Part shown: piece after piece, positions 1 through 11,424 of the stretch
Layout: every line of letters starts with the position of its first letter
How positions within the stretch are numbered: position 1 is the first letter of the stretch
Source: Symbiodinium sp. CCMP2592
Lineage: Eukaryota > Sar > Dinophyceae > Suessiales > Symbiodiniaceae
Direction of reading: 5' to 3'
DNA length: 64,000 nucleotides
NCBI GenBank assembly: GCA_905221615.1
Contig: CAJNDT010004724.1
Span: forward strand, 310,001 to 374,000
Translations under genes and position numbers: made by a program
The notes under the pieces: generated by a model
The model's database searches: none
What the model saw: the letters and a program-made list of their open reading frames with translations, nothing else
What the model was told of the DNA's origin: nothing

Positions 1-1495
1 CGGAGTCTTGGTGGCGTTTGAGAGTTTGTTGTGCCTGGGATCTAGCTGCTTCGTCTGGTCGGGACTGTCCACATGCTGGTTGCAGGATGATCCACACTGC
101 CAGCACCGCTTGGACGGGGCTCCTCATGCTTTACCAGACCACAGAGGAGGACAGCGTGTTTGAGCAGCTTGGCGAACAGAGACAGCCTAAGTGTTTGAGG
201 CGGAGGGCCCTACATGCGACGATTCACCTGATTGAGTATTGGGTGTTCACGGAATGGACACATGCAGGGCCGCCAACCCGATGTTGATTTCGGCGAATGC
301 TGTCCTGGTCTCAGCGAAGCGGGAAAGGCGAAAGTTTAGAAAATTCTTTTGCTCAGGCAGTTCCCGTTGGCGGAACCGAATGTCTTCCAATGCAGGCCTT
401 CGCCGCAAGCAAACCCTAGAACTTGTCCGGGACGGAAGAAGCACAGTCGTGTCATGCAGAGGAGCCACCGGCCGCAGCAATCTCCACCCGAGAGTGCGTG
501 CTGCGTGCTTCCTAACTTGCCCCACAGTGGGGGCCAAAGTGTTCTCCGATTTCTTTGACGTGGCCATGCTTTGAAGGCTTTACAGAGACAGGGCCTAGGC
601 TGAGAATGCCTCGTCACTTAGCTTTCCCGGCATGTGAGCGTGCAACATGCGCGGGGTGAATTCGTGTGTAACGGGCGTGCAGCCCGAGTCCACCATGTCG
701 CACTGGCTCTCGGACTCGTATGATCCCAGCTACGTTACAGAAATCGGGCTTCATTTTCGTTTGCAGCATCCGTTCGGGTGCGAGGCCGTGCCGTTTCCCA
801 ACCGTGTCAACTCTCTGTCGAAGGGTCAACGTGCCGGCCGGCTGGAGACCTTGTCACGCGCAGTACTAAGTGATGCAGTGGCCACTCATCCGAAGGTCCG
901 GGTGGCCGCTTGCTACCACGCTTGCACAAAGCTTGCAGCCATTGGTAAGAAAGTCGGGAGCACGGGTTGACCAGTGTCTAGAAGCTGCATGGAGAAGCAA
1001 CACAGGGTATGTATGTACATTTCGGGGACATGTCTCTCTGTTGACGGTTGAAAATACATACGTATTGCATAAATACATGAATACGAAAATCAACGTAACC
1101 GCACACATGAAAAATAGATCAACACAGCAAAGAGGCCCCTTCCGCCACGTACCTCAATGTAAGTCAGATAATTCTAGAGAGTACAAACTGTATCAATTTG
1201 CACCTGTTGATGTTATGTCAATGTAGATGTAGAACTAGTCATGCCGGCTAGGCCTTGTACCATCGCTCATTAGCATTGGTTCAGCGAATGTTCGAAGGCC
1301 GGCACTGCACGTTCCTTCGGGCCCGAAAACAAAGCATTGACACGCAGTTGTGTATGATTTTGTGGTACGCAAGATGGGGTCTTTATCGAACTAAATGCGT
1401 AGTAGTACAAAAACGATTGAAGAATACGGAAACACATATTCATTTCAAAAAGTACAAATATTTACGCGTGCTCGCATACTTGTAGCGCCCACACA
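1..1495. other. Region without a recognisable gene
   Basis: Open frames here are short, overlap on both strands and show no domain or motif that I recognise. There is no similarity by eye to the tandem units that begin near 6.9 kb. Base composition shifts from GC-rich (1-1000) to AT-richer (1000-1500) just before the microsatellite. It may be intergenic or intronic. Confidence 0.5.
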
Positions 1496-1905
1496 GAATC
1501 TACACACACACACACTCGTGTACATATGTGTGTATATGTATATATGTATACTTACTTATGTATATGTATGTCTGTATATGTATACACATCTACATCTGCA
1601 TATGTACATTTATATACATACACTTATATATATACACAGATGTAGATGTGTGTATATATATATATACATACAGACACATACATACACATACATACACATA
1701 TACATACATACATATATATATATATATGTATGTATATGTATATATATATATGTATATATACATATGTTTATATGTATACAGAGACATAGAGCTCCATACA
1801 TGCACACGAGTAGTATCAGCATATGTATCTGTACCTGTGCAACGTGTATGTACATGGCTGTATATATATATATATATATGTATATATTGCATGTATAGAC
1901 ACGTG
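1496..1905. repeat. Compound CA/TA/TATG microsatellite
   Basis: About 400 bases are built almost wholly of alternating pyrimidine-purine steps (CA, TA, TG), with runs of TATATATA and ACACAC and interruptions such as ACATAGAGCTCC. Open frames on both strands here are rich in Tyr, Ile, Cys, Thr and His only because of the dinucleotide repeat, so they are not genes. Confidence 0.95.
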
Positions 1906-3805
1906 TAAAGGTATGTGTCTATCTCTTCTTTCATCTCACTCAACATGTTTCCTCCTTCGCATGCAAGCATGATTTTTTTCATGGCTGGGGAGGTCTTCAG
2001 TGTGCGCGGCTATTGGCTATTGTGACAGGGCATCACCATGGCTCCTAAAGCCCTGTGTTGTACAGGTCTGAGAGAGTATCATGGATACGTACACGCTCGC
2101 ATGCCTGCTGCAAGCAGACATGGATTGCATGCTTACACAAGTTGAAGCCTTTCGAAGTTGCGTGTTCCAACTTGTAATCGGTTGTTTCCGCAGCTGAAGT
2201 TACTGAAGTTCATGTATGTGGAAAGTTGACCGAGCTCTTAGGCCTCAAGCTGTTGGCAATTATGGGCAGGCTCAAGGTCTCCAGCTGAACATTGCCCGGC
2301 AAGACGGTGCCGCCCGGAGCCTGGCAGTGACATCGATGCTGTCGTGTTGTTGGTGGTGGTGGCGCAGTATGGAGTGCTGCGGCCCTAGGTCCTAGGTGCA
2401 CGAGAGCAGTAGGAAGAATAACTACGTAGTGATACTGGGACTAGCAAGGATTGTGGGACGCGGAGAGGGGACGAATCCATCAGGCAACAGTAGTAGCTGA
2501 GGCAGCATCAGTACTAGTAGCAGGGCTGCGGAAGCAATCGTCTCGGCCGTGGCGGTGCTGGTAGTCCCGGCAGCGGCACCACCACCAGTAATAGCAAGGG
2601 TAGTTCAGAGTACTAGTAACATTGCAATCATCGAAGCGGTGCGATGAGCGTCGCAGCGTTGATGAACATGACGGCTGCGAGAACAAGGTAAGCTGGAGCA
2701 GCTTAGGGCCTTAGGATCATCTGCAGTGCATTTGTCAAGGTTCTTGCAGCCTGCCAGATCTCGCTGGAGGTCCAGAAGCTGGAGTGGGTACTTCAGGGAA
2801 GCTAAAGGTTTCTACAGGGTTGATGTAAAGGAACGAGCCTTATTAGGACAAGGTTGCTGCTGCCAGGAAGTCACCAGAATGTTGTGGAAGTTAGTTACCT
2901 TCTTGTTGGCGTCGCCAGGGAGATGGCAGCTGCCAAATCTTGAAAAGCAACAGTGAGAGCCCCTTCGCGACGCTGGAGTGGGAGGCTCTTCAGGCGCGGA
3001 ATATCGGAGTATCCTCGGGGGGCTTTCGAGGTTTTGAGTTTGAGAGTTCACGTGCCGGCACATCGCGATGTGTGAACTTCCTTTTCCGTCTTGCGCAGGC
3101 ATGTTTGTTGGGGAAGATACCAGCAATTTAGACGGATGGGAGACGGCATCGTTTTGTTGTCAGATTTTTTGGCAACGGTCTGAGACTTCAGAGCCGCATA
3201 GAATTCTGAAAAGTAGCTGGCCGAGAATGACCAAATAACTTTCAGCAAGAGCGCAGCATGTCCCCAACTTCCCAACGAAAGTAATCTAAGCCAAACAGAT
3301 TGGGCAGCTACCATGGCATATGTCATGCTTACATGATGTTGTAAGCCATCGACTTGCGCAAACGGACTGTCCAGAAGCGCCGATCTTTGAGCATCGCTTC
3401 GTTTTTGCAGGTGCCAGGCGATGCATTCGCGGCGGTACATGGGCCAACACAACACAAGCACATACAGCCCCTGTTTAATAATAGGTCTTGCTGGGGGGTC
3501 AATATGATTTTCACCCTAATTCCGGGTCACGCTGGACCTATTTTCGGTGACAGTGGGGGCGGGTCCTAGAAATATGTCTGGGGAGGGGTGTTGTGATGTG
3601 TCGCTGTCGTGGATGTCGATGTAGATCGATGTATGTGAGTAGGTATGTATGCATGCATGTAGTTTGTACCTGTAGTTGTAGTATATCCAGAGAACTGGCA
3701 GAAGGCTCGACAGTGCTGGATTCAATCATAGCCGTTCTCCAAGCCTTAGTCCTTGTTCTGCCCGGTGCATGCTGCGGTAACCGTCCCTAACCCTCACGGA
3801 TGTCG
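1906..3805. other. Region without a recognisable gene
   Basis: No domain, exon motif of the downstream array or RNA gene was recognised. Around 2,480-2,700 there is mild CAG/TAG/GTA triplet bias. No open frame exceeds about 140 codons, and none has a convincing protein-like composition. Confidence 0.45.
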
Positions 3806-3867
3806 GGAAATAGGTCCGGACCTATTTCCGAAACCCCCCCCCCACCCCCCCAGAAAAGGGGGGTGGG
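3806..3867. repeat. 24-bp perfect palindrome followed by a C/G-tract hairpin
   Basis: Bases 3806-3829 are a perfect palindrome centred on TCCGGA. Immediately after it, CCCACCCCCC (3841-3850) and GGGGGGTGGG (3858-3867) form a second perfect inverted repeat with a 7-nt spacer. The two symmetric elements side by side could be a mobile-element end or a structured DNA/RNA site. No function can be assigned. Confidence 0.8.
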
Positions 3868-4930
3868 AAAGAGCCCTCCTCTGCCAGTGTCACGCGATCC
3901 TGCGGACACCCAGCGGCAAACTCGACCCAAACTGCGATCTGCCGGGCCGGATTGAATTGAAGGGCCCCGACAGCTGCTAGAGCGCAGTCGACTTAGCCCA
4001 GCCTGTGCAGGCGCGAGGCAGCTGGTTCCGATGGAAGTCCCGAGCACCAACCTTGGCCGAAGTGGAGATCTACCACCTCGTTTTGCTTGTTGCTAGAGCC
4101 CAGCGCCGAGGCCGGCCCTGGTGGCTTCGTGCTGCGCAGCCGGCTGGGGCTGGGGGTGCTGCTGCAGGCCAGGCTGCGGCAGTGTCCCGGCAGCGAGTCC
4201 CAGAAGCAAGAAGGGCTCGTCTTTCCCTTGCGCCAGGTGACAGGAGGCCTCGAGGGCGGGCAGCTTAGATTCGTGGAGTCCGACTGAAGCGAGCAGTCGG
4301 GGAGGAGGGGGCCCCAAGAATGCAGCGCATCAGGCCTGGATGGGCGGCTGCATGTGCAGGATGCACGGAAGCGATCCGTGGCAGAAGCAACGCTTTGCAG
4401 GCGCCCTCTTGCTTTTTCTAAACTTAAGTGCGAGAGCGACGAGAAGCCCTTGACAGGGGCGGTGGGAGCATGCCAGACACCCTTCACGTCCAGGCTCGCA
4501 GCAGATGTGCTGAGTGGCTGTCAGGGTGGGGAAAACTAGGCACCCAGCAAATTGGGATGAGTGGGGCTTGAAAGGTTACGTATGTTGGAGCTTGGAGTAC
4601 AGAGTCACGAAGTCTTTCCCGAGAGGTTTAGTAGTTCCAGGATGTGAAGAGTCGGAGGCGAGGCGTCGTTTCACCTGCACCCCTGCAATGCCGAAGGCCA
4701 ACTTCCTATCCCAATAGCGTCGACCACACTTCTTCCAGGTGGTCAGCCCCGGGGCGACAGACCTTGGCCTTGTTTTGGCAGTTTTGCTTGCGGTGGACCG
4801 CCTGCAGGCCTGCGAGGGATTGTTTGGGGCCGTCCTTAGCACGCACAGTTCATGATGTTGAAGCTGCTGCCGGCCTTGATGCAGATGAGGAATGGATGAT
4901 GTAAGTCTACTAGTCGTAGTCGTCTTCGTG
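3868..4930. other. Region without a recognisable gene
   Basis: GC-rich sequence with overlapping open frames on both strands up to 164 codons (minus strand 3993-4487, Ser/Pro/Arg-rich). The composition is typical of random GC-rich frames, and no family motif was seen. Confidence 0.4.
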
Positions 4931-5560
4931 TTCCTGCGTGTCCGTAGCATCGGAGGAGAAGAAGGAGAAGGACGGGGCAGCAGGAGTCGTCGCGTTTTCG
5001 TGTCCTTGTTCTTCTTGTGTTGCGATTGTTCTTTTTGTTCTTCTTGTTGCTCTTGTTGTCCTTGTTGTTGGCACAGAGGAGGATCAGAGGAAGAGTTGGA
5101 GGATGTTGCGGGGAGGAGAAGCAGCAGCAGCAGTTGCGGCGGCAGAGAAATTAGCAGCAGTTGTGGTCGTCGTCGTCGGAGCGGTGGTGGTGGCAGTGGT
5201 AGTGATAATCTGATAGTGGCAGTGTCAGCGATAATGACAACACTGGCTTAGCAGCCGTCGTCGCAGTAGTCGCAGTATCGTAGTAGTCGTCGTAGTCGTA
5301 GAGGTCGTAGTTGTCGTAGTCTGTAAGTCGTAGTAGCGGTAGTGGTGGTGGTGGTGGTGGTGGTGGTGGTGGTGGTGGTGGTGGTGGTGGTGGTGGTGGT
5401 GGTTCTGGTGGTGGTGGTTCTGGTGATGGTGGTGTTGATGATGGTGGTGTTGTTGGTGGTGGTGGTCGTCGTGGTCGGGGTCGCGGTCGTGTCGGTCGTG
5501 GTTGTGGTGGTGGTATGTGGTGGTGGTGGTTTAGGCGGTCGTGGTACTGGTATTTTATCG
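4931..5560. repeat. Trinucleotide microsatellite complex, core (GGT)n
   Basis: The tract contains TTC/TTG runs (about 5,000-5,080), AGC/GGC runs, then GTC/GTA arrays (5,250-5,340), and a perfect GGT run of about 20 units at 5343-5403. Imperfect GGT/GTC continues to about 5,540. All frames through it give homopolymeric Val, Thr, Pro or Gly, so frames here are not evidence of genes. The GGT strand is G-rich enough to allow quadruplex-like structure. Confidence 0.95.
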
Positions 5561-6890
5561 GTGTATTGGTGGTGTTGTTCTTGTTCGTGTTCTTTGAACA
5601 CGATGATAGCGGTGATGTTGAGAATATGTAACGTGACACGGACATTGAGAGTGAACGTCGTGATGTGGATGATGTAGATGATCCTGCTGTTGATATGTTG
5701 TGCAGGCCGACCTTTGTCCCGCGCGTGTGTGCGTGTGTGTGCCAAGCTGCATTGACAAGCTAGTACCGAGGCAATTCCAGTCTTGGGCTTGAGATCTAAA
5801 ATGGCTTTGCAAACCATCAGCATCAGCCAGTCTTTGGTGGAGTTTCGTCACACTACAGTTGGCATTGGGCTCACTACAACCAGGATTCTTGTCACGTTTT
5901 CTGCTTTGTCTGTAGGAGCCTGGGCGGCGCAAGTTAGTGCCTCGAGAAACCTATAAGGAGAGGAGAAGACGAAGAGCAGAAGCGAGGAAGGCAGGAAGAG
6001 AAGAAAAGGCAAAGGGATGGGAGGAAGGGGGGGGGACAGGGACGGCGTGAATCCGCGCATTCCTCTACGGTGCAATCAACCAAGTCCTGCCAGGCATCCG
6101 GCAGTTCACAGTGAGATGGCTTTGACGCTTAAATGGCCCACTCGCTGAATCCGAAGATTTTTCCATTCAAGCAGCACGCTGGTTGTAGTCTTAAGGATGG
6201 CAGGTCAGGCAACCATTGAGGTGTTGTCCGTTCTGTGATAATGTAGTGACAAGTTGGTGATCTGCGGCCGAAGCTGTGACATGTTTGCTGCTATGTTGTG
6301 AGAACCTAGTGATAGTGCTCACTTAGTGATGCCTTTTCCAGTGGTGTACATCTTTCGCCAATATTTCCATTAGTTTGTCACAGTTTTTTCGATAACTTTC
6401 TTTGGAGCCTAGAAAGTAAGTCCTTCCCCAGCAAAACCCGGCACACTGCAGGAACTCTGAACTTGTGAGCTCTGACACGGTTGGGAAAAGTCTCAAGACT
6501 ACAGAGACATCGGAGAACAAGGGAGCTTCGTTAGATCAAGCTCATCTAGACTCGTTAGACTTGGGAACTAATTGGAAAGTATGGTAACATCATGAAGAAA
6601 GAATGGAACACAAGCAGAGATAGTTGTAGGCGCCGAAAAACTCATGTTTCGCAACTCGAATCACTGACAACTCGCCAAAGCATGTTTCTACGCAGCTCAA
6701 TGCTTGCCGACCACTCCCATCCTTCTTCGTAGTCGTGATGACTGAGCAGCAGCGGTGACATCGACATGTTCGTGGCTCTTATCGGAAAACGTGTCAACCC
6801 CTATTACTTGAGCTGCTTGCCTTGGGCACAGACTGCTGCAACGCTGGACGGTTTCTGCTCCCGCCGCTGTTGTTTGACGTCTCAAAGGAG
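5561..6890. other. Region without a recognisable gene, left flank of the tandem array
   Basis: No gene recognised. A purine-rich GAGGAAG stretch lies at 5,955-6,035. The last 50 or so bases before 6,900 begin to resemble the segment that precedes unit 2 (11,380-11,420), so the left edge of the array is near 6,850-6,900. Confidence 0.5.
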
Positions 6891-8024
6891 CAAAGGAGGC
6901 AAAGTTTCAAATGAGATCATATGATCGCCGCAGCTCTTGGCGCAAGCTTAGCACCACGGTGGCCTTCGTATCGGGCAGCGGCCAACGTGCGCTTCCTGCG
7001 ATGGCTCGGCATGCGAAGAGCCGAGAGGGTGCACGAAGCGTTGATGCTCGAGGCTCGCATGGCTGCAGTTTGCTCAACGATCAGCTCAGGTCTCGTACTT
7101 CTATGGACCCGCAGCTCCCAGAGCCGTACCTTGGTGTGCAACAGATTGATTATGATAATTCATTCTCGGCCCCTTTCCGTGGCAGCACAAAGCCTTCCCA
7201 GTCTCGGTTTCTCAAGGGTTTCTGAGGCGCCAGCCGTGGTGGCCATGCCGGTGAGGCAGTGGCCTTGGACGCTTGTGGAGTCGACTGGCTGCCTTCTTCG
7301 GGAGGTGCTGTAGTTTTGTGCGGGGGGGTTGAGCAAGGATCTACGTCGCTCCATGCGCTGCGGTGCCGCTGACACATGTGAACTGCCCGGTCCAGCTGGC
7401 CGGTTTGGAGCTTTTGCATCTAGGTGGCATGTTTTGCAAGCGGAATCTTGAATCCCGTCGGTGCGCAGGGCTTCGCCTGCAACTTCCCAGCCAAGGCGGT
7501 GCAGACCCTAGAGTGCATGCGTGCAGGCGGTGCGCCATGCAGCGTGACGATTTGCTATCCACACCGGGAGCACCATGGAGCTGAGCGAAGAAATCTGAGG
7601 CCAATGTGCCCCTGGTACGACGGGTGCCTGCTGCCACCAGGCTCGCAGATCACCGGACAGGGTTGAGAGAGAGCTTCGGGAAGCTCCTTGTGCAAGCTCG
7701 AAGTTATCATTGCTTGCGAAGTACATGTGCCTTTGCCTGCAACAGCTAGTTTTGGAAAGCGGTTATAGCCAGATGCCTTTTAAAGTTGAACCAGGCCCTT
7801 CATCCCTTGTCTGCCGCGAAAGGACTGCTCAATGCTGGTCCCACGAAATCTGTTTCGATCTGCTTCCCGACCTTGTCAGGAGCACGTGTCCACGGTGGCC
7901 AAAGCCTGAGAAGAGTCGGCCAATAGAGTTTCAAATTGTAATTGCAGGGAGTGCAGGGTCCTCGGTTGCGCTGGCATGTTGTCGTCCCACACGGCTTTCC
8001 TTTTCCATCTTCCACGATGTCGAG

Positions 8025-8062
8025 GTGCAGACTGCGACGAAGACCGTCGTGTCTGCACCCAG
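8025..8062 (+). repeat. Palindromic 38-nt exon-like segment, first of about 20 copies
   Basis: The segment is bounded by TCGAG| on the left and CCCAG|GC on the right, matching the AG|...|GC pattern of the phosphatase exons. On the + strand it encodes VQTATKTVVSAP. It is also an inverted repeat: GGTGCAGAC pairs with GTCTGCACC, and an inner CGACG pairs with CGTCG. Full copies start at 8025, 12576, 17160, 17712, 18771, 23620, 24172, 25231, 30051, 31801 (expanded by about 13 nt), 41657, 42021, 46151, 46547, 50914, 51278, 55409, 55805, 60166 and 60530. Half copies lie at 30915 and 31407. Substitutions keep both the peptide and much of the pairing. It may be a microexon, a structured RNA element, or a repeat that spread with its flanks. 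Confidence 0.65.
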
Positions 8063-8427
8063 GCGTGGCTGCATTATGTCACCAATTGTTGACGTGTTGC
8101 CCAGTGCGTCTTTGTCTCAAAGCCTGGCCAAAACGGGAACGTGACTCGCGAACACCTGGTTAGCGATGCAAAACACGGACGCACAGGGCAGACAAAACGA
8201 CAGACAATGATTGGGATATCTGGGATTGTGGTGCTCGCCAACGACACATGCGAAGGAGGGTGCAGGTGAGTGTCAATGGACACCAAGTTCAACAGGCTTG
8301 GAGTGAGTCTCGGGTCTCACGACTGCTTCCTCTCCGCTCTTTCGTGTGCTTTTCCCGTGCCAGATGCAGCTCAAGCATCTTGCCGGCAGAACCGACCCAC
8401 GCGATGCACAGGCCTTCGGCTCCCACC

Positions 8428-8480
8428 GGTTTAGTGGGGCCGAACCTGGAGGTTCCCCTGAACAAGGCCGGGGTTCGAGC
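8428..8480 (+). CDS. Exon-like segment GLVGPN, family unknown
   Basis: Encodes GLVGPNLEVPLNKAGVRAG in unit 1. The same frame is kept elsewhere as GLVGPNLEVPLQKDGH at 19331, 25791 and 35403, and as GLVGPNFEVPLQKDGH near 46933 and 56190. It lies just upstream of the first phosphatase exon in every unit, so it is probably the preceding coding exon of the same gene. I do not recognise a domain. The exon ends are uncertain. Confidence 0.45.
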
Positions 8481-8612
8481 CGGGGCGCAACAGCTGTTTC
8501 AACTTTTGGTGTCTGCTTGCATTGACAAATTGACCACTTGCAGGGCAACATCTGTCTGGGGTTTGATAGCGGAATCTTGTGATCGCCTCTTCGCCAACTG
8601 CCTCTTTTTCAG

Positions 8613-9921
8613 GGGGTGGAGAAGCTCTCCCCGCAGGAGGCGCCACACCATCGCTCTTGCGATGTTTCCGCTGATTGCGTGACTTGTCGAGGGATCTTGA
8701 CAGGTGCACCAGCTCCTCGTTTCAGGGCAGGGCCACAGGCCCCTGACGCAGTTGGCAAAGGCCTTTCGGATGCGAAGACTACTTCAAGAACGCACCGAGG
8801 TGCGTGGTGGTGGATGTGCGGTCAGCCGACCGGGCCTCCGGCCACATCCAGGCCTTCAGGAACATTCGCGGATTTGTTTTAAAGTGGTGTGCGGAGGATC
8901 CCGTCTTGGTGTCCTGTCTCTCCGTCGCTGCAGGGCTCGGTGCACGAGCCCACCAGCTTCCAGGCTCCCCTTTTGAACCGGGCGGGGCCGCCAAGAGAGG
9001 GACTGCATGGACTGCATGGACTGGAAGTCGCTGGCGCCTCATCGCGTTGGACTGCTCGTGGTCGCGTGTAAGGTGCCGGAGCTGGTGGCAAAGTTCTCGA
9101 AGGAGAAGCTCGTGGCCAGCAGCTCGGGGTCGGTGCTCGTCGCATGTTGCGCTGCCTCTTGGATTCCACGTGCACAGCTGCTGAGATCTTCCACTGCCAG
9201 TACTCCATGCACCGTGGCCCCCAGCGGGACGCCAAGTTTGCCGCTATCGGCCATGCGACTGCAGCCATTCGTCATCGAGTTTGGTTGAAGAGGCTTCTTG
9301 GGTGGATATGTTATTGAACTGAATGCTTCAGGTCAACCGTCGGTCTGCACTGAGGTTTGAAGTGCGTTTCAGAATAGCCGGTCTCAGATAGCACGGCAGG
9401 TGCGCGAACTGGTACCGCGAGCAGGCGCCGACCTCGCAGCGGGGCCCTCGGTCTCTGGAGAAATTCCGCAGGCCTTGTTTCCTTCAGTTGTGCATGTTGT
9501 GCTCTCACGTTAGTGGGTTGTATCCGACGAGTTCTGTCTGCGTTTGTCTGTTCAGCGGCCTTGCACAAGTTGCGCACTTCATGGTACAGATGCAGCACTT
9601 TCTCTGTGTGGTTTTGGCGATAACACAAATGATGCAATGACGCTAGCAACCACGGCCGCATGGTGCAACGCAGCATTGGCATTTTTGGATTGAGTTGCAT
9701 TGCCATACCGCTGATTCCGGACAAACGGCAGAAGCCAAAGTGTATGCATGCGCGTGTCGTCGCATCGGCGGTATGCCATGTCCTCCGACCTTCGGCGTCG
9801 TTTGTCTTTGGAGTTCCCTCAACCATCCTCAACCTGATGCGAGTAGCTGTTCACGCGAAGGCGAGTGGCCGTGATGGAGGGAGGCTTCCGCGGCTGGGAG
9901 CGCCAGCGATTGCCAGCGGGG
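8613..9921 (+). CDS. Cdc25/ACR2-type rhodanese phosphatase domain, copy 1 (spliced exon block)
   Basis: Likely protein-tyrosine phosphatase or arsenate reductase of the Cdc25/ACR2 rhodanese group; the substrate cannot be told. Exon-like pieces in order are: GVEKLSPQEA (8613), CVVVDVRSADRASGHIQ (8800-8851), GSVHEPTSFQ (8934-8963), VPELVAKFSKEKLV (9073-9114), IFHCQYSMHRGPQR (9186-9227), VRELVPRA (9400-9424) and VAVMEGGFRGWE (9865-9900). Joined, they follow the family order: Asp-Val-Arg strand, Gly-His-Ile, helix, catalytic loop Cys-X5-Arg-Gly-Pro, and Gly-Gly-Phe-X-X-Trp end. Neighbouring pieces lie in different frames and are separated by 80-450 bases, so introns are required. The 5' splice sites after GHIQ, SFQ, KLV and PRA all read |GC; 3' sites read AG|. 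The catalytic Cys and Arg are intact. Exon ends are inferred, and the 3' end of the P-loop exon is the least certain. Confidence 0.7.
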
Positions 9922-10124
9922 AGCCTCAGCCTTCGCGAAGGGAAGGATGCAGTGCTGCTTCAGGGAGTGTACGCACGTGGTATGTCGCAGTAGGCGTCGC
10001 AGAATGTTGCAGAAAGATGAAGCTTAAGGGTTTCTTGATTTCTGTTGACCAGAATTTTTCCGAGCGTTCTGCATGGACTGCATGGAGTCGGACCTGTGTA
10101 CTGCTGTGCACTGGCCGACTGCAG

Positions 10125-10160
10125 GTCGTCCGCGAGAAGCCCATGGATGCTGATGGGCAG
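10125..10160 (+). CDS. Exon-like segment VVREK, family unknown
   Basis: The segment starts after GCAG| and encodes VVREKPMDADGQ, followed by |GCCTGG, again an AG|...|GC layout. Copies with VVREKAMDAHGQ start at 21115, 27585, 48635 and 57892; unit 2 has it at 14680. It follows the Gly-Gly-Phe-Arg-Gly-Trp exon of the phosphatase domain in each unit, so it may extend the same protein. If there is no splice at the GC, the frame continues through AWCTHLR. Confidence 0.4.
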
Positions 10161-10316
10161 GCCTGGTGCACCCATCTGCGACTGGTCGATGCTGTTTCAT
10201 CATGCCAGCACAAACACAGTTGAAGGCTTGAGGATGTTGAAGCTGGAGTGGCATGCGCACTGCTGCAGTGCGACGCTCTTTGGCATGTACGGCCTGTTTC
10301 GGAGCCAGACCGCCAG

Positions 10317-10351
10317 GCGAAAGCAGACAGTTATGCGCTCTCGATGGGCAG
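10317..10351 (+). CDS. Exon-like segment YALSMG, family unknown
   Basis: Bounded by CCAG| and ATGGGCAG|GC, it encodes AKADSYALSMG. It is repeated in all units (unit 7 near 44256 reads ADIYALSMG; unit 8 near 48855 reads AKADVYALSMG; the truncated unit near 39548 reads MADVYALSMG). Sequence outside this core drifts with frame-shifting indels while the core frame is kept, which supports coding. No known domain was recognised. Confidence 0.4.
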
Positions 10352-11424
10352 GCGGGTGGCAGGCAAGGCTTCGTCTCGGTTCTATTGGACGATCTATGAT
10401 GGGCTCGCGGTGCTTCGACGTGTTTCGTGCCCAGATGGCAGGTGCTGGGGCGTGAGGCTGCAGCAGTCCTGCGATCCCATTTCTTGTAGATGGATTGAAG
10501 AATTTGCCAGTGCTGGTGGCTGAGATGTGGCCAAGCGGACATCAGACTGCCCGGCGAATCGCGCTGGGCATTGGTCATCGAATAGTCCCATCTAGGCTGC
10601 GGCATCAGTGGTTCTTGAAAGAGATGCTTGCAGCCTTACCGAGCCTTCCGCTCATTTTCTCCTAGCCCGAGCCCGCGGTAGCAGATCAGATGTCGCAAGT
10701 CGGACGTGAGGTGTAGTTTTGACATTGGCAGTGTCAAGCAGTCAAGCAGCATTCCCAAGGGCGAACTTGCTGGGGCGGGCTGTTTACTTGCTCTTGCCGG
10801 TGAAGAACGCTGGGTTCTCCGAGAACTCTACTACCCCGCTGCGAAGGAAAACGAGCCGAAAGGAGTGGTTCTGACGGGCGGTTGGCCCAGTCTTTTATGG
10901 TACACGTTAAGCGGCATAAGGTCCTGTTTCGAGTTTCGCGATCCCATGCGAGTGGCGATTCAACATGCTGTGGCACTTTGTGGAACTGGGAGTCAACTTG
11001 TTTCCCATTGTGCCGTTTCAGTGGTTCCTTCGAGTAAACGGGATCTTCAAGGGGGAGGTCGTTAATCATCGGCTTTGCAGGCCGGTGGATTGTGACCATG
11101 GCCCGTGCATGAGCTGGAGAATGGAAGAGATATCTCTCGGAGCTTCTGGCCAGGACGCCGGCCCACTTCGTGCATTCTGATGGAAGCGTTTGCACAGCTG
11201 CCAAGCTGCGGCCCTTGCTCCGATAATTTCAGTGCTAGCACGAGTCTGAACCGGAACGTTGAGGGCGTGCCATGGTAAAGAGGCTTGCGTGAGGCAATCT
11301 AGTCTAGTTCCAGAAGCCGAGCGGCGTTTGCCGAGTTCTCTCTTCTGTTCCTGCTCTCGGGGCTGTTTTTTGACAGCTTCCTGCGAGCCTGGTGTCTCAA
11401 GGAAGCCTGAGGCAAAGAAGGCAA

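Larger units (their letters stand above)
6900..11300 (+). repeat. Tandem gene unit 1
   Basis: First unit of the array, repeated almost base for base in unit 2 at an offset that grows from 4,515 to about 4,560 through small indels. Recognisable + strand segments in order are: YYY-type exon (7090), RIY-type exon (about 7,337), palindromic 38-nt segment (8025), GLVGPN exon (8428), Cdc25/ACR2-like domain (8613-9921), VVREK exon (10125), QAKAD...YALSMG exon (10317), REAAAVL segment (about 10,455) and a PAAKENEPKG segment (about 10,835). In each case the conserved frame changes between neighbouring segments, as expected for a spliced gene. The true start and end of the transcription unit are not visible. 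Confidence 0.8.

Noticed and set aside
1590-1982. Tyr/Ile/Cys/His-rich frames on both strands
   Set aside because: These are direct translations of the CA/TA microsatellite.
5151-5823. Pro-, Thr- and Val-homopolymer frames
   Set aside because: These are translations of the GGT/GTC triplet tract in its different frames.
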